A stretch of DNA of 31,180 nt from an uncultured Eubacteriales bacterium (GTDB taxonomy: Bacteria; Bacillota; Clostridia; Oscillospirales; Oscillospiraceae). The notes under the pieces were generated by a model. That model was not told the DNA's origin. It saw nothing but the letters and a program-made list of their open reading frames with translations, and did no database searches. Of this stretch, positions 14,379-23,009 are shown in pieces (the stretch's first letter is position 1; each line of letters opens with the position of its first letter). The position numbers were made by a program, and so were the translations under genes. The stretch is taken from assembly GCA_902475455.1 (NCBI GenBank), contig CABRZO010000006.1:1-31180 (forward strand). Direction: 5' to 3'.

Positions 14379-16019
14379 ATGAAAAAAGTCACTGCACTCA
14401 TTTTGGCAATGCTGATGGTCCTCACACTCTTGACATCCTGCGGTTCTCAGAGCACAGGGTCCCAGAGTGGCGGAAACCAAAGTGGCGACCAGAGCGACGC
14501 CTCTTCTGCATCATCGTCCGACCAGGAGGAGGAACAGGCTCCCGTGGAGGCGGTTTCCGGTGTGTCCGACGAGACTCTGGTGGTGGCCGGTGAAAACGAG
14601 TTCTCCGCCCTGCTGCCTCAGTATGCGGAGACCAACCCCAACTCCCGGGGCAACAATTTGCTTTGGGACACTCTGGTCCATTACGATTCTGAGACCGGAG
14701 AGATTTCCCCGGGTGTTGCCACTGAGTGGGAGTGGATCGACGATACCCACATCCGTTTCACCCTGCGGGAAGGGATCACTTTCTCCGACGGAAGCCCCCT
14801 GACGGCGGAGGATGTGCTCTACAGCTTTGAACAGGGCAAGAACTACAACCTCAGCGGTTATTACACCACCTTTGCGGATACCGACAATTTTGTGATTGAA
14901 AACGATTACTCCATTGTTTTTGCGCTGTATACTCCGTATCCGCAGCTGTTGGATATTTTGGGTTGCACCCATTACGCTATTATCTGCAAATCCGCCATTG
15001 AGGCTGCCGGCGGTATGGAGAATGCCACCCGCACCCCTGTGAGTTCCGGCAAGTACTTCCTGGTGGAATGGGTGGACGGCCAGTATTGCAAGTTTGAACG
15101 GAATGACGATTATTGGGATCAGGACAACCTGCCTTACTACAAGTACATCGTCTATAACTTTATGGATGATGCCGCATCCCGGCTGATGGCCCTCCAGAGC
15201 GGTGAGGCCCAGGCCCTGATCTCCAATACGGTGGCCCAGCTCTCCACCATGGATGCCGACGACAGCATCACCTATGTCATCGAACAGCAGAATAACCTGC
15301 AAGCGGTTTGGTTCAACTGCACTGAGAGCGAGGCAATGCAGGATGAGCGGGTCCGGGAGGCCATCTGCTTGGCCCTGGACGCGGCGGGCTTCAACGCGGT
15401 GGCCTTTGGCGGCTACGCTGAGGAGACGGATGCCTGTTTCCCCAAATCTTCTCCCCTGTACGCTTCTCCGGAGAACGGCTATCGAGAGGTGAATCTGGAG
15501 CGGGCTAAGGAGCTGCTGTCTGAGGCAGGCTATCCCAATGGCGAAGGTCTGCATCTGAGTTTGTTGTGCTCCACCAGCGATCCCTCCAGCACCGAGGTGC
15601 TCCAGGCGCAGCTGGAGCAGCTGGGCATTGACGCCACCGTGGACCAGTATGAGCAGGCTACCTACCTGACCATGCTGCGTAACGGCGAGTATGACATCAA
15701 CGTGGGTATGGCGGATTCCTGGGATCCCTCTGCGATTCTGAACCGTCTGGACGGCCGAGTCTCCGCCGCCACCGCCCAGGGCGGCGCCCGCTATCAGGAT
15801 GAGGAGCTGTACGAGCTGATTGACGCTGCGAAGACGGAACTGGATGAAACTGCCCGGAAAGAGATTTATGCAGAAATCCAGCAGTTTGCCAATGACCATT
15901 TCATTTGCTATCCCCTGAGCAACTATGTGCGCATTGACTCTTACAGTTCGGAGTTGACCGGCCTGACCTACGACCTGCGTGGCTGGCCCGACCTGTCCAC
16001 TCTGCGCCCTGTCGCCTGA
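14379..16019 (+). CDS. ABC importer substrate-binding lipoprotein (family 5, DppA/OppA type)
   Basis: This 546-residue protein captures the substrate outside the membrane. A lipoprotein signal peptide ends in the lipobox LTSC with Cys21 as the lipid site, followed by a Ser/Gln/Gly/Asp linker. Family-5 features are LLWDTLVHYDSETGEISPG, LREGITFSDGSPLTAEDVLYSFE, VREAICLALDAAGFN and the hinge region AKELLSEAGYPNGEGL. ATG 14379 is 8 bases after AAGGAGG, and an ATG six bases earlier is too close to that site. Its position last in the importer gene set, before a hydrolase, fits uptake followed by cleavage. Confidence 0.94.
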   Translation: MKKVTALILAMLMVLTLLTSCGSQSTGSQSGGNQSGDQSDASSASSSDQEEEQAPVEAVSGVSDETLVVAGENEFSALLPQYAETNPNSRGNNLLWDTLVHYDSETGEISPGVATEWEWIDDTHIRFTLREGITFSDGSPLTAEDVLYSFEQGKNYNLSGYYTTFADTDNFVIENDYSIVFALYTPYPQLLDILGCTHYAIICKSAIEAAGGMENATRTPVSSGKYFLVEWVDGQYCKFERNDDYWDQDNLPYYKYIVYNFMDDAASRLMALQSGEAQALISNTVAQLSTMDADDSITYVIEQQNNLQAVWFNCTESEAMQDERVREAICLALDAAGFNAVAFGGYAEETDACFPKSSPLYASPENGYREVNLERAKELLSEAGYPNGEGLHLSLLCSTSDPSSTEVLQAQLEQLGIDATVDQYEQATYLTMLRNGEYDINVGMADSWDPSAILNRLDGRVSAATAQGGARYQDEELYELIDAAKTELDETARKEIYAEIQQFANDHFICYPLSNYVRIDSYSSELTGLTYDLRGWPDLSTLRPVA

Positions 16020-16037
16020 TCAGATAGTCGTTATTGA

Positions 16038-16077
16038 GCGCCGGAACTGTCCCGCTGATGCGGGACGGTTCCGGCGC
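16038..16077 (+). promoter_or_regulatory. 18-bp hairpin between receptor and hydrolase genes
   Basis: An 18-bp stem with one wobble pair (16038-16055 with 16060-16077, loop TGAT) begins 18 bases after the receptor stop codon. No U-tract follows. It may stabilise the receptor mRNA or act as a partial terminator before the hydrolase gene. Confidence 0.5.
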
Positions 16078-16105
16078 CTGTCAAATAGAGTACGGAGGAC
16101 CGAGT

Positions 16106-17830
16106 ATGAAAAATGTGCAGATTGGAAATGTGCAGGTGGCCTTTTTGAAACAGAGGCCGGTGGAGGAGTGCCCGGGGTTTGAAGGGTATCGGCCCGGTCG
16201 GACTCTGCTGCCCGCCGGCTATGTCTATCAGCAGGGGCGCAAGCCATTTCCCACAGAGACAATTTACGACCGGGATGTGACGGTGGTCCTGCGGGACGGC
16301 ACCAAGATCTACGTTGACATTTTCCGGCCTGCCACTGAGGAAAAGGTGCCGGCAATCCTCTCCTGGGGCAGCGCGGGAAAGCGGGGCATGAACAACATGC
16401 TGGATCATATCACCGATGGGCCTGTTTTTGGGCGTCCCATTGACCCGTCTGTCAAGCCCAGATTGGGGCTGCCCTTTGACTATACCTCCGGCCTGCAGGC
16501 CTGGGAGTGTTTGGACCCGGCCTATTGGGTGCAGTATGGGTATGCCATTGTCAACGCGGATCCCCGGGGCATTTTCCTTTCGGAAGGAGATGCCCAATAT
16601 TTTGGTGAACAGGATGCTCAAGATCTCTGCGACACGGTGGAGGCTGTGGCCGCCATGGATTGGTGCACCGGCAATGTAGGAACCTGCGGTTGTTCCTGGT
16701 ACGGTATGGTCCAACATTTTGCCGCCCATCTGCATCCTCCTCACTGGAAGGCCATGGCCACTTTGGAGGGGCATGGGGATCTGTATCGGGAAGAGTATCT
16801 GCGGGGAGGAATTCCGGTGGATACCTCCATTAAGAATGAACGGACCTTTAGCGGTGGGTATATGGAAGAACTGTATACCATGGTGGAGCGCTACCCTCTG
16901 TTTAATGAGTATTGGCAGGGGAAAATGGCCCGGTTTGAGGAAAATACCATTCCCGCATATATGACGGCCTGTTACTCCGCCCACTGCCACGGTCACGGCG
17001 ATTTTGACGCCTATCAACGCACCGCCGCCAAGGATAAATGGCTCCGGGTGCAGAATACCCAGGAGTGGGTGGACCTGTATCATGAGGACAGCAACGACGA
17101 TTTGCGGCGGTTCTTCGACTATTTCCTGAAAGGCATGGAGAACGGATGGCGGGAAACCCCTCCGGTGCGACTGGCTGTGTTTGACTTTGAGGGAGAGGAC
17201 ACGCTGGGGCGTCCGGAAGAGGAGTTCCCTCCGGCCCGGAGGAGACTGGTGCCCTATTATCTGAATGCAGGAGAGGGTGCCCTTGTACCGTGTTTGCCGG
17301 AGCAAACCTCTGTGGGTGCGTATGACAGTCAGAGTGATGAACTGCTGTCTTTTGTGTTGGAAGTTACGCAGGAGATGGAGACCACAGGCTATTTCAAGGC
17401 AAAGCTATGGGTAGAGGCGGACGAATACGATGATATGGATCTGTTTGTCCGGGTGACCCAGCTGGCAGCTGATGGGAGTATGCCCTACCACAACGCATAC
17501 TTTTACAAATATACGGGACCCGATGGCCGGCTGCGGGTGTCCCATCGGGAGGTGGACCCGCAGCGGTCCAGCCCTGATCGGCCCTACCATTCCCATACCC
17601 GACAGCAAATGCTGACCCGGGGTGAGATCGTGCCGGTGGAGATTGAGCTATGGCCCACCTCCATGCGCTGGCATAGGGGACAAAAGCTGTTGTTTACCGT
17701 GGCCGGGTATGACTATTGTCCCTATCCGCCCGGAGATCGGCCGGTATGCCGCCCGGAAAACAAAGGGATACACAGAATATACACCGGTGGAGCGTATGAC
17801 TCCCATCTGTTGATTCCGGTGGTGGATTGA
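16106..17830 (+). CDS. CocE/NonD family (S15-type) hydrolase of module I, atypical active site
   Basis: This 574-residue protein has the X-Pro dipeptidyl-peptidase/CocE architecture: an alpha/beta-hydrolase core (DVTVVLRDGTKIYVDIFRP, YAIVNADPRG, SEGDAQ) and a C-terminal jelly-roll domain. The nucleophile is Ser197 in GCSWYG. In the paralogue at 17910-19604 the block KWLRIHNTQEW contains the probable catalytic His302. Here the same block reads KWLRVQNTQEW with Gln316. Three other histidines (YSAHCHGHGDF, about 293-297) lie nearby. The family cleaves amides or esters such as X-Pro peptides and acyl drugs, and no secretion signal is seen. ATG 16106 follows CGGAGGA. It closes module I and probably acts on the imported substrate. 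Confidence 0.88.
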   Translation: MKNVQIGNVQVAFLKQRPVEECPGFEGYRPGRTLLPAGYVYQQGRKPFPTETIYDRDVTVVLRDGTKIYVDIFRPATEEKVPAILSWGSAGKRGMNNMLDHITDGPVFGRPIDPSVKPRLGLPFDYTSGLQAWECLDPAYWVQYGYAIVNADPRGIFLSEGDAQYFGEQDAQDLCDTVEAVAAMDWCTGNVGTCGCSWYGMVQHFAAHLHPPHWKAMATLEGHGDLYREEYLRGGIPVDTSIKNERTFSGGYMEELYTMVERYPLFNEYWQGKMARFEENTIPAYMTACYSAHCHGHGDFDAYQRTAAKDKWLRVQNTQEWVDLYHEDSNDDLRRFFDYFLKGMENGWRETPPVRLAVFDFEGEDTLGRPEEEFPPARRRLVPYYLNAGEGALVPCLPEQTSVGAYDSQSDELLSFVLEVTQEMETTGYFKAKLWVEADEYDDMDLFVRVTQLAADGSMPYHNAYFYKYTGPDGRLRVSHREVDPQRSSPDRPYHSHTRQQMLTRGEIVPVEIELWPTSMRWHRGQKLLFTVAGYDYCPYPPGDRPVCRPENKGIHRIYTGGAYDSHLLIPVVD

Positions 17831-17850
17831 ATAGAAGCAGCAGATAGCAA

Positions 17851-17884
17851 GAGGGCGAGCGCGCCGGGTGGCGTGCTCGCCCTC
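17851..17884. terminator. Hairpin between convergent hydrolase genes
   Basis: GAGGGCGAGC (17851-17860) pairs perfectly with 17875-17884, and further inner pairing is possible. It sits between the two convergent CocE/NonD genes and could act on both strands. U-tracts are weak. Confidence 0.6.
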
Positions 17885-17909
17885 TCACAATGGGGGAAAA
17901 AGAGGATAG

Positions 17910-19604
17910 TCAGATTTGGGGGATCACAGGGATCTGCAGATAGCTGTCGTAGACGCCGCCGGCGTGGACCCGGTTGACGCCCCGGTTACAGCCGTCCAGT
18001 ACCTGGTCCATGGCGGGATGAAGCCCCAGGTAGTCGAAACCGGCGATGGACAGCTCCAGGGTTTCGCCGGGGTGGAATTTCAGACCGGTGGGCCAGAAGG
18101 CCAGGTCGATGGGGACAATCTCGCCGGGATGCAGGAGCACCGGGTGGTCAAAGCGCTGGCGGGGCTCGGAATCGGTGGAGGTTTCGGGATCCAGCTCCCG
18201 GAGAGAGACCCGAAGCATGGCGTTGGGGCCGCCGTACTGCATCTCAATGCCGTCGCTGAACACATAGTGGCCGTCGGCGTCCATTTTCTGCACCTTGGCG
18301 TAGAGATCCATATCCCGGGCGCTGTCGGCGCTGACGAAGGCGTGGAGCTTGATATAGCCCACCACCTCGGTCTCCTGGCGGAAGGTATAGGTAAAGCGAA
18401 GCCGGCTGACCCCGTCGTCACTCTGATAGGCGCCCTGGCGGGCCATGGGCGGCTTCTGGAGGGACAGGCTTTCCGCCGCCGGGTCCAGATACAGCCGCAA
18501 AAACTGCTGCCGGGCCAGGGGGAACTCCTCCTCCGGCCGGTACAGGATGTCCGGGTGGCTCATATCCAGCACCGTCAGCCGCACCCGGGGCGTGTCGGCC
18601 CAGCCGTTGTCTCTCCGGTCCTTCATATAGTAATCGAAGAATTTCAGCAGATCTGCCCGGTTTTCCGGGTCCTGCTGGTCGCCCCATTCCTGGGTGTTGT
18701 GGATGCGCAGCCACTTTTCCGGGGAGGAGATCCGCCGGAAGCCCTCAAAGGTGCCGTTGCAGTGGACCTGGGAGGAGTAACTGGCCACCACATAGGCGGG
18801 GCAGAGGACCTGCTCAAAATCGGCGCTCTTTTCCTTCCAGAACTCGGTGTACAGGGGATAGGCCACCATCTCCGCCGGCAGATCCTCCATGTTCTGGTTG
18901 CCGAAGCACATGGCTTCCCGGACAATGGACTGGTGGGGAATGCCTCCCCGCATGTACTCGTCCCGGTACATGTTGCCGTGGCCCTCCCAGGGGGCGATGC
19001 AGGTCAGGTGAGGGGGCCGCAGGGCGGCGGTAAACCATTGATTGATGCCCAGCCAGGAATTGCCCGCCATGGTCACCCGGCCGTTGCACCAGTTTTGCAG
19101 GGCCAGCCATTCGATGACGTCGTAATTATCCTGGGCGTCCTGGGTGCCGAAATAGTGGGCGTCCCCCTCGCTCATGCCCACCCCCCGGGGATCCATATAG
19201 ATCACCGCATAGTGGTTGGCGGTCCAATAGCCGGGGTCGGGCTCCTCCCACTGGTCAAAGCCGGACATCCGCTCCAGGGGCACTCCGGCCCGGTCCTCCC
19301 GGCCGTTGCCCTGGGCCACCATTTCATAATTTACATAGGCGTCCCCTTTGCCGAAAATGGAGGAGCAGAGAATGGCGGGGACGGTCTCCTGGCAGTCGGG
19401 GCGGAAGATATCCACCCGGACCAGCACTCCATCCCGAAGGGGTACCGCCACATCCCGTTCCACAATCATGGCCTCTGCCAGGGGGCAGCTTTCCGGCGTG
19501 TGCCGGTAGCCCTTGGGGTAGGTGGTGGTGCCGGGAGAAAACCCTTTGAAGTTGGAGCGGGGATGCTCCAGGGGAATGGCTTTGCGAAAGATGAGCTGTT
19601 CCAT
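17910..19604 (-). CDS. CocE/NonD family (S15-type) hydrolase of module II
   Basis: This 564-residue protein is a paralogue of the hydrolase at 16106-17830, with the same domain plan. The core has DVAVPLRDGVLVRVDIFRP, YMDPRGVGMSEGDAHYFG, the nucleophile Ser183 in GNSWLG, and the probable catalytic His302 in LRIHNTQEWGD. The C-terminal jelly-roll ends HAGGVYDSYLQIPVIP, matching the other copy. It lacks a signal peptide, so it should be cytoplasmic. ATG 19604 follows GAGGAGGT. It lies downstream of the PucR-like regulator gene on the same strand and converges on module I. Expected chemistry is hydrolysis of an amide, ester or X-Pro peptide. The substrate is unknown. Confidence 0.92.
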   Translation of the reverse strand: MEQLIFRKAIPLEHPRSNFKGFSPGTTTYPKGYRHTPESCPLAEAMIVERDVAVPLRDGVLVRVDIFRPDCQETVPAILCSSIFGKGDAYVNYEMVAQGNGREDRAGVPLERMSGFDQWEEPDPGYWTANHYAVIYMDPRGVGMSEGDAHYFGTQDAQDNYDVIEWLALQNWCNGRVTMAGNSWLGINQWFTAALRPPHLTCIAPWEGHGNMYRDEYMRGGIPHQSIVREAMCFGNQNMEDLPAEMVAYPLYTEFWKEKSADFEQVLCPAYVVASYSSQVHCNGTFEGFRRISSPEKWLRIHNTQEWGDQQDPENRADLLKFFDYYMKDRRDNGWADTPRVRLTVLDMSHPDILYRPEEEFPLARQQFLRLYLDPAAESLSLQKPPMARQGAYQSDDGVSRLRFTYTFRQETEVVGYIKLHAFVSADSARDMDLYAKVQKMDADGHYVFSDGIEMQYGGPNAMLRVSLRELDPETSTDSEPRQRFDHPVLLHPGEIVPIDLAFWPTGLKFHPGETLELSIAGFDYLGLHPAMDQVLDGCNRGVNRVHAGGVYDSYLQIPVIPQI

Positions 19605-19627
19605 AGCAGATACCTCCTCGGTGCTGA

Positions 19628-19660
19628 TTCAGGCCTCAAATATCCCGGGGGTGGCCTGAA
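19628..19660 (-). promoter_or_regulatory. Inverted repeat in the leader of the module II hydrolase gene
   Basis: TTCAGGCC (19628-19635) pairs with GGCCTGAA (19653-19660). It lies between the ribosome binding site and a TACAAT-like -10 box near 19674-19679, whose -35 region is poor. That fits an activator-dependent promoter. The repeat could be an operator or a leader hairpin. Confidence 0.4.
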
Positions 19661-19743
19661 GGTGTGGTTGGTTATATTGTAATACGCTGACAGGGGAAAG
19701 GGATATGGGCAGGAGAACAGACGCAGCGGCGGTGTGAGTAGCT

Positions 19744-19765
19744 CGGTTGTTCTTCGGCACAACCG
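19744..19765 (-). terminator. Hairpin after the PucR-like regulator gene
   Basis: CGGTTGT (19744-19750) pairs with ACAACCG (19759-19765), just after the stop codon on the minus strand. It lacks a U-tract, so read-through into the hydrolase gene is possible. Confidence 0.45.
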
Positions 19766-19769
19766 GCCC

Positions 19770-21095
19770 TCACAGATCCTCCTCCAGCTGCCGATCCAGT
19801 CCGGCGGAGGACATATCATATTTGTCCGTCACCTTCTGGGGGGTAAAGAGCTGGAGCTGGGTGAGAATCCGCAGCGACAGATTGATGATGAACAGATCCT
19901 CTCCGGCGGACAGATCGTTGCCCATGATGTCCCGGATCAGGTTCAGCCGGTAGAGAATGGTGTTTTTATGGATGGACATGCTTTTGGCGGTCAGGGCGGT
20001 GTTGGCATTGTGCAGCAGGTACTGGAACAGGGTATCCATCAGAAAACTGGCGTTTTCCTGGTCGTAGCGCAGCAGATCCAGCAGCGGCGGGTAGACATAG
20101 TCCAGCAGATTCAGCTGGTGGGCGCAGGCGTCCAGCAGTTCGCCATAGCAGTATTCATAGTAGAGACACACGGGTTTCAGGGCGCTGTTTTTCATAAAGG
20201 TGCGGCCGTAGCGTACCGCTTCAATGGCCTGGCGGTAATAGCGCCGGATCTCCAGGATGTCCTCCCCCAGATTGCTGACGCCGATGGTGAGCCCGTCCTC
20301 CATGGCTACCCGGCGGAGGGTGCGCAGCTTGTAGGGGCTCAGCAGCTTTTTCTGGCACAGATCGTCAAAGAGCACCACCAGCCGTCCGTCCCGGACCGTG
20401 GAGAGGGTCCCTGTAAGCACCCCCCGCAGATGCTGTTCCACCATCTCAAAATCCCTTCCCGTAAAGGTGCGGCCATCGGGTTCAATGACGGCGATGCAAT
20501 AGCTGCCCCTGAGCCTGCGGCCCAGAACCTCCAGCTGATGCTCCACCAGGTGCCGCTGGGGGGTGGAGGTGGCCAGCAGGGAGGATAAAAACTCCGACAA
20601 GGGGGAGCGGGGCCGATCCGGAAAGGGGCTTTTCTGCAGTTCCTGGCCCGTCAACCGGGCCAGCAGGACCAGGGATTCCGCCTCCTCCCGGCGAAAAGGG
20701 ACCTGGGAGGAGAGCAGCAGCACATGGGCGGCAGTGACCCCATGGATGCGCACCGGGCAGGCCAGCAGAGTCAGCGGCAGCCCCGACAGGGTCAGCGGTT
20801 CCGGGGCGCTCTGGGCTTTGATGCGCTCCTCCACCCGCTCTTCCTTCAGCAGCGCCAGCGCCTCCGGGGACAGATGCCCCGCCTGGAGTTCCTCCGACAG
20901 GGGGAGCAGTACCTGGGCGGACAGATCCGTCCCGGGGCGCAGGCAGGAGGCCAGATACCGGTGGTCTGCCCCCACCAGCAGCACGGACCGCTTCAAAATC
21001 CCGCTGGCAGCGGAGACAAAGCCCTCTAATCCGAGGTCGGACAGCAGGGTGTCATACAAGTTATTGCGCAATGAGACCGGGTCGGAATGGGTCAT
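19770..21095 (-). CDS. PucR/CdaR-like transcriptional regulator of module II
   Basis: This 441-residue protein has a sensor-like N-terminal half (SVLLVGADHRYLASC, ACPVRIHGVTAAHVLLLS) and a middle region with a GGDEF-like fold remnant (TIGVSNLGEDILEIRRYYRQA). The C-terminal PucR-type HTH (about 365-425) reads LFQYLLHNANTALTAKSMSI, then HKNTILYRLNLIRDIMG. Such proteins control purine, sugar-acid or amino-acid catabolic genes. ATG 21095 follows AAAGGAG. It is divergent from the MFS transporter gene and upstream of the hydrolase gene, so it probably controls both sides of module II (inference). Confidence 0.85.
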   Translation of the reverse strand: MTHSDPVSLRNNLYDTLLSDLGLEGFVSAASGILKRSVLLVGADHRYLASCLRPGTDLSAQVLLPLSEELQAGHLSPEALALLKEERVEERIKAQSAPEPLTLSGLPLTLLACPVRIHGVTAAHVLLLSSQVPFRREEAESLVLLARLTGQELQKSPFPDRPRSPLSEFLSSLLATSTPQRHLVEHQLEVLGRRLRGSYCIAVIEPDGRTFTGRDFEMVEQHLRGVLTGTLSTVRDGRLVVLFDDLCQKKLLSPYKLRTLRRVAMEDGLTIGVSNLGEDILEIRRYYRQAIEAVRYGRTFMKNSALKPVCLYYEYCYGELLDACAHQLNLLDYVYPPLLDLLRYDQENASFLMDTLFQYLLHNANTALTAKSMSIHKNTILYRLNLIRDIMGNDLSAGEDLFIINLSLRILTQLQLFTPQKVTDKYDMSSAGLDRQLEEDL

Positions 21096-21161
21096 GGCAG
21101 AATGCTCCTTTCACAGGGACGGAAAACCGGGACTGGTTTGCTGATGCTGTTCGCTGTTCTT

Positions 21162-21190
21162 ATTGTAGAGGACCCGGGAGAAAAAGGCAA
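21162..21190 (-). promoter_or_regulatory. Promoter of the PucR-like regulator gene
   Basis: On the minus strand TTGCCT (21185-21190) and TACAAT (21162-21167) are separated by 17 bases, with a start near 21155. Confidence 0.7.
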
Positions 21191-21224
21191 GCCTGTCCGG
21201 TTACTGTGTAGTGGAACAACGGCC

Positions 21225-21258
21225 CCGGGAAAAAGCCGAGGCAGGATTGTTTTCCCGG
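21225..21258. promoter_or_regulatory. Inverted repeat in the divergent control region
   Basis: CCGGGAAAA (21225-21233) and TTTTCCCGG (21250-21258) form a perfect 9-bp inverted repeat between the regulator promoter and the MFS promoter. A similar CCCGGGAGAAAAAGG stretch lies near 21174-21188 over the regulator promoter. This could be the PucR-like protein's binding region. Confidence 0.45.
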
Positions 21259-21261
21259 ACA

Positions 21262-21291
21262 ATGACTTTGCTCTGCTGCAAACTGTATAAT
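21262..21291 (+). promoter_or_regulatory. Promoter of the MFS transporter operon
   Basis: ATGACT (21262-21267) and a perfect TATAAT (21286-21291) are separated by 18 bases. The -35 box is weak and lies directly beside the inverted repeat at 21225-21258, as expected for an activated promoter. Confidence 0.6.
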
Positions 21292-21376
21292 TTTTCCCGT
21301 AAAGCCCCCGCTGCCTTACGACAAAATCACGAAAATTGCCAAAATTGCGGGGAGATAAGCAAGGGAGGAACGTTTT

Positions 21377-22690
21377 ATGGGAAGCAGCAAAGTGCTGAAT
21401 GCCGCGAAAGCCAACTTCGGAGCAAAAGGCTGGGCGGTTCTTGTCTACCTGTTTGTGTGCTGTTATCTGAATACCAGCATCAACACCTGTTGGCAAAATA
21501 TTGTAGGTTACTGGCAAGATAATTTCGGCTGGGAAAAGGCCACGATGATGAGTTTGATCTCTGTGGCCCAGTTTGTAGGAATTGCGGTTTGCTTTATCCT
21601 GGGGCGGATTGTCACCCGTACTTCCGCCAAAAAGATGGGCATTGTGGTGGGCGTGATCACCGCCGGCAGCATGTTCATCATCCCCTTTGTCACGGTTTAC
21701 CCGCTGATGTGCGTACTGCTGATGGCCGCCACCATGGGTAACATTGTCTGGGCCTTTACCGTCAACCCGGTGTTTGTGGCCACCTGGTTCCCCCGGAAGA
21801 AGGGCATTGTCATGGGCTTGATTACCATGGGCATTCCCCTGGGTTCCGGCACCTGCAGCATGATTGCCAATAAGGTCAGCGCCATGTTGGGTCAGAACTT
21901 TGGTATGAGTTTCTCCACCGTGGTGGCTATCCTGGGTTTGATTCTTTTGATTGTGGTCGTCAAGGACTATCCTGAGCAGGCTGGTTACAACCCCGATAAC
22001 GATGCATCCCTCACCAGTGAGGACGTGGCCCGTATGCAGCGGGAGGACGAGGAGGCGGCCATGAAGAGCCCCTGGACCACCGGCCGCATGTTGAAGACCC
22101 CCCAGACCTATATCCTGGGCCTGTCTCTGGGCTGCTGCGCCCTGCTGGGCGGCGGCGTCAACAGCACCAACATGCTGCGTATGCTGGGCATGGGCTATGA
22201 AAAGGGCTTTGCCAGCAATATGATGCTCATGGCGGCAATCTTTGCCTGCATCACCAGCTACATCTTCGGTCTGATTGATGCCAAGAAAGGCCCCAGAGTG
22301 GCAATGATCTGCGTGTTTGTCTGCGCTATGCTCAGCAGCGTGTTCAACTATCTGGCCACGTCTATGAACAACACCCCCATGCTGGTCATTGGTTTGTTGT
22401 TTACCGCCTGCGTCACCGGCGGCGCCGCCAATTTTGTGTCTTCCCTGACCATCGAGTGGTGGGGCGCCCCCAACTTCAAGCGGGCTTACGGTGTCATCTA
22501 TCCCATCCACCAGATCCCCGGATCTCTGGGCGCCATGTACATGGTGCAGGTGTCCGCCCGGTTCGGCGGTTACTCAGCCTGCTTCGTGGGCCTGTTCATC
22601 ATCTCTCTGGTGGCGCTGATTGCCTTCGCCTCCATCCGCAACGGCGATTTTGTCAAGCGGGCTGAGGAGAAGTGGAGCGCGGTGAAATAA
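21377..22690 (+). CDS. MFS transporter of module II
   Basis: This 437-residue protein is a 12-span major facilitator. The first half has WAVLVYLFVCCYLNTSINTCW and the loop RIVTRTSAKKMGIVVGV, equivalent to the family's loop 2-3 motif, then NPVFVATWFPRKKGIVMGLITMG as in OFA and sugar-acid type carriers. A charged central loop (DASLTSEDVARMQREDEEA) separates the halves. The ATG at 21377 follows AAGGGAGGA. It is divergent from the PucR-like regulator gene and precedes CPC2, so it probably imports the substrate of the module II hydrolase. The direction and substrate are inference. Confidence 0.9.
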   Translation: MGSSKVLNAAKANFGAKGWAVLVYLFVCCYLNTSINTCWQNIVGYWQDNFGWEKATMMSLISVAQFVGIAVCFILGRIVTRTSAKKMGIVVGVITAGSMFIIPFVTVYPLMCVLLMAATMGNIVWAFTVNPVFVATWFPRKKGIVMGLITMGIPLGSGTCSMIANKVSAMLGQNFGMSFSTVVAILGLILLIVVVKDYPEQAGYNPDNDASLTSEDVARMQREDEEAAMKSPWTTGRMLKTPQTYILGLSLGCCALLGGGVNSTNMLRMLGMGYEKGFASNMMLMAAIFACITSYIFGLIDAKKGPRVAMICVFVCAMLSSVFNYLATSMNNTPMLVIGLLFTACVTGGAANFVSSLTIEWWGAPNFKRAYGVIYPIHQIPGSLGAMYMVQVSARFGGYSACFVGLFIISLVALIAFASIRNGDFVKRAEEKWSAVK

Positions 22691-22720
22691 CAGGATCCGG
22701 CCTTGGCCGGAAGGATACAG

Positions 22721-22750
22721 AGGGCCGCAATGGAACACCATTGCGGCCCT
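22721..22750 (+). promoter_or_regulatory. 13-bp hairpin between MFS and CPC2 genes
   Basis: A perfect 13-bp stem (22721-22733 with 22738-22750, loop AACA) ends a few bases before the CPC2 ribosome binding site AAAAGGAGG. No U-tract follows, so read-through into CPC2 is likely. Confidence 0.55.
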
Positions 22751-22772
22751 GATGTCAAAAGGAGGTCGCTCT

Positions 22773-23009
22773 ATGCAGATCGAACGCGGAAAGATTCCCG
22801 AATGTCCGGGGATGGAGGTCAGCTACACCATCATTCCCGACACCATGCGGATGAACCCCAAGTGCCCCTGCCCTACCAGAACCTGCCCCAATCACGGCTT
22901 TTGCAAATACTGTTTCAAGCACCACGAGCGGATTGACCGACTTCGGGCGGAGCACGGGTTGGGACCGGAAGGCCCATATTGCAGACGAGAGGAGTGCAGG
23001 CAGAAATGA
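22773..23009 (+). CDS. Small Cys/His-rich protein CPC2, probable metal-binding, function unknown
   Basis: This 78-residue protein is a paralogue of CPC1. The ligand array is C31, C33, C38, H41, C44, C47 and H51 (KCPCPTRTCPNHGFCKYC, then FKHH), with the same spacing as in CPC1, plus Cys70 and Cys75 near the end. The stretch PTRTCPNHGFCKYC also resembles small clostridial proteins of unknown role that I recall. ATG 22773 lies 8 bases after AAAAGGAGG, so the in-frame ATG at 22752 before that site is rejected. Its stop overlaps the next start (ATGA at 23006), so translation with the DUF6273 gene is coupled, as in module I. Confidence 0.85.
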   Translation: MQIERGKIPECPGMEVSYTIIPDTMRMNPKCPCPTRTCPNHGFCKYCFKHHERIDRLRAEHGLGPEGPYCRREECRQK

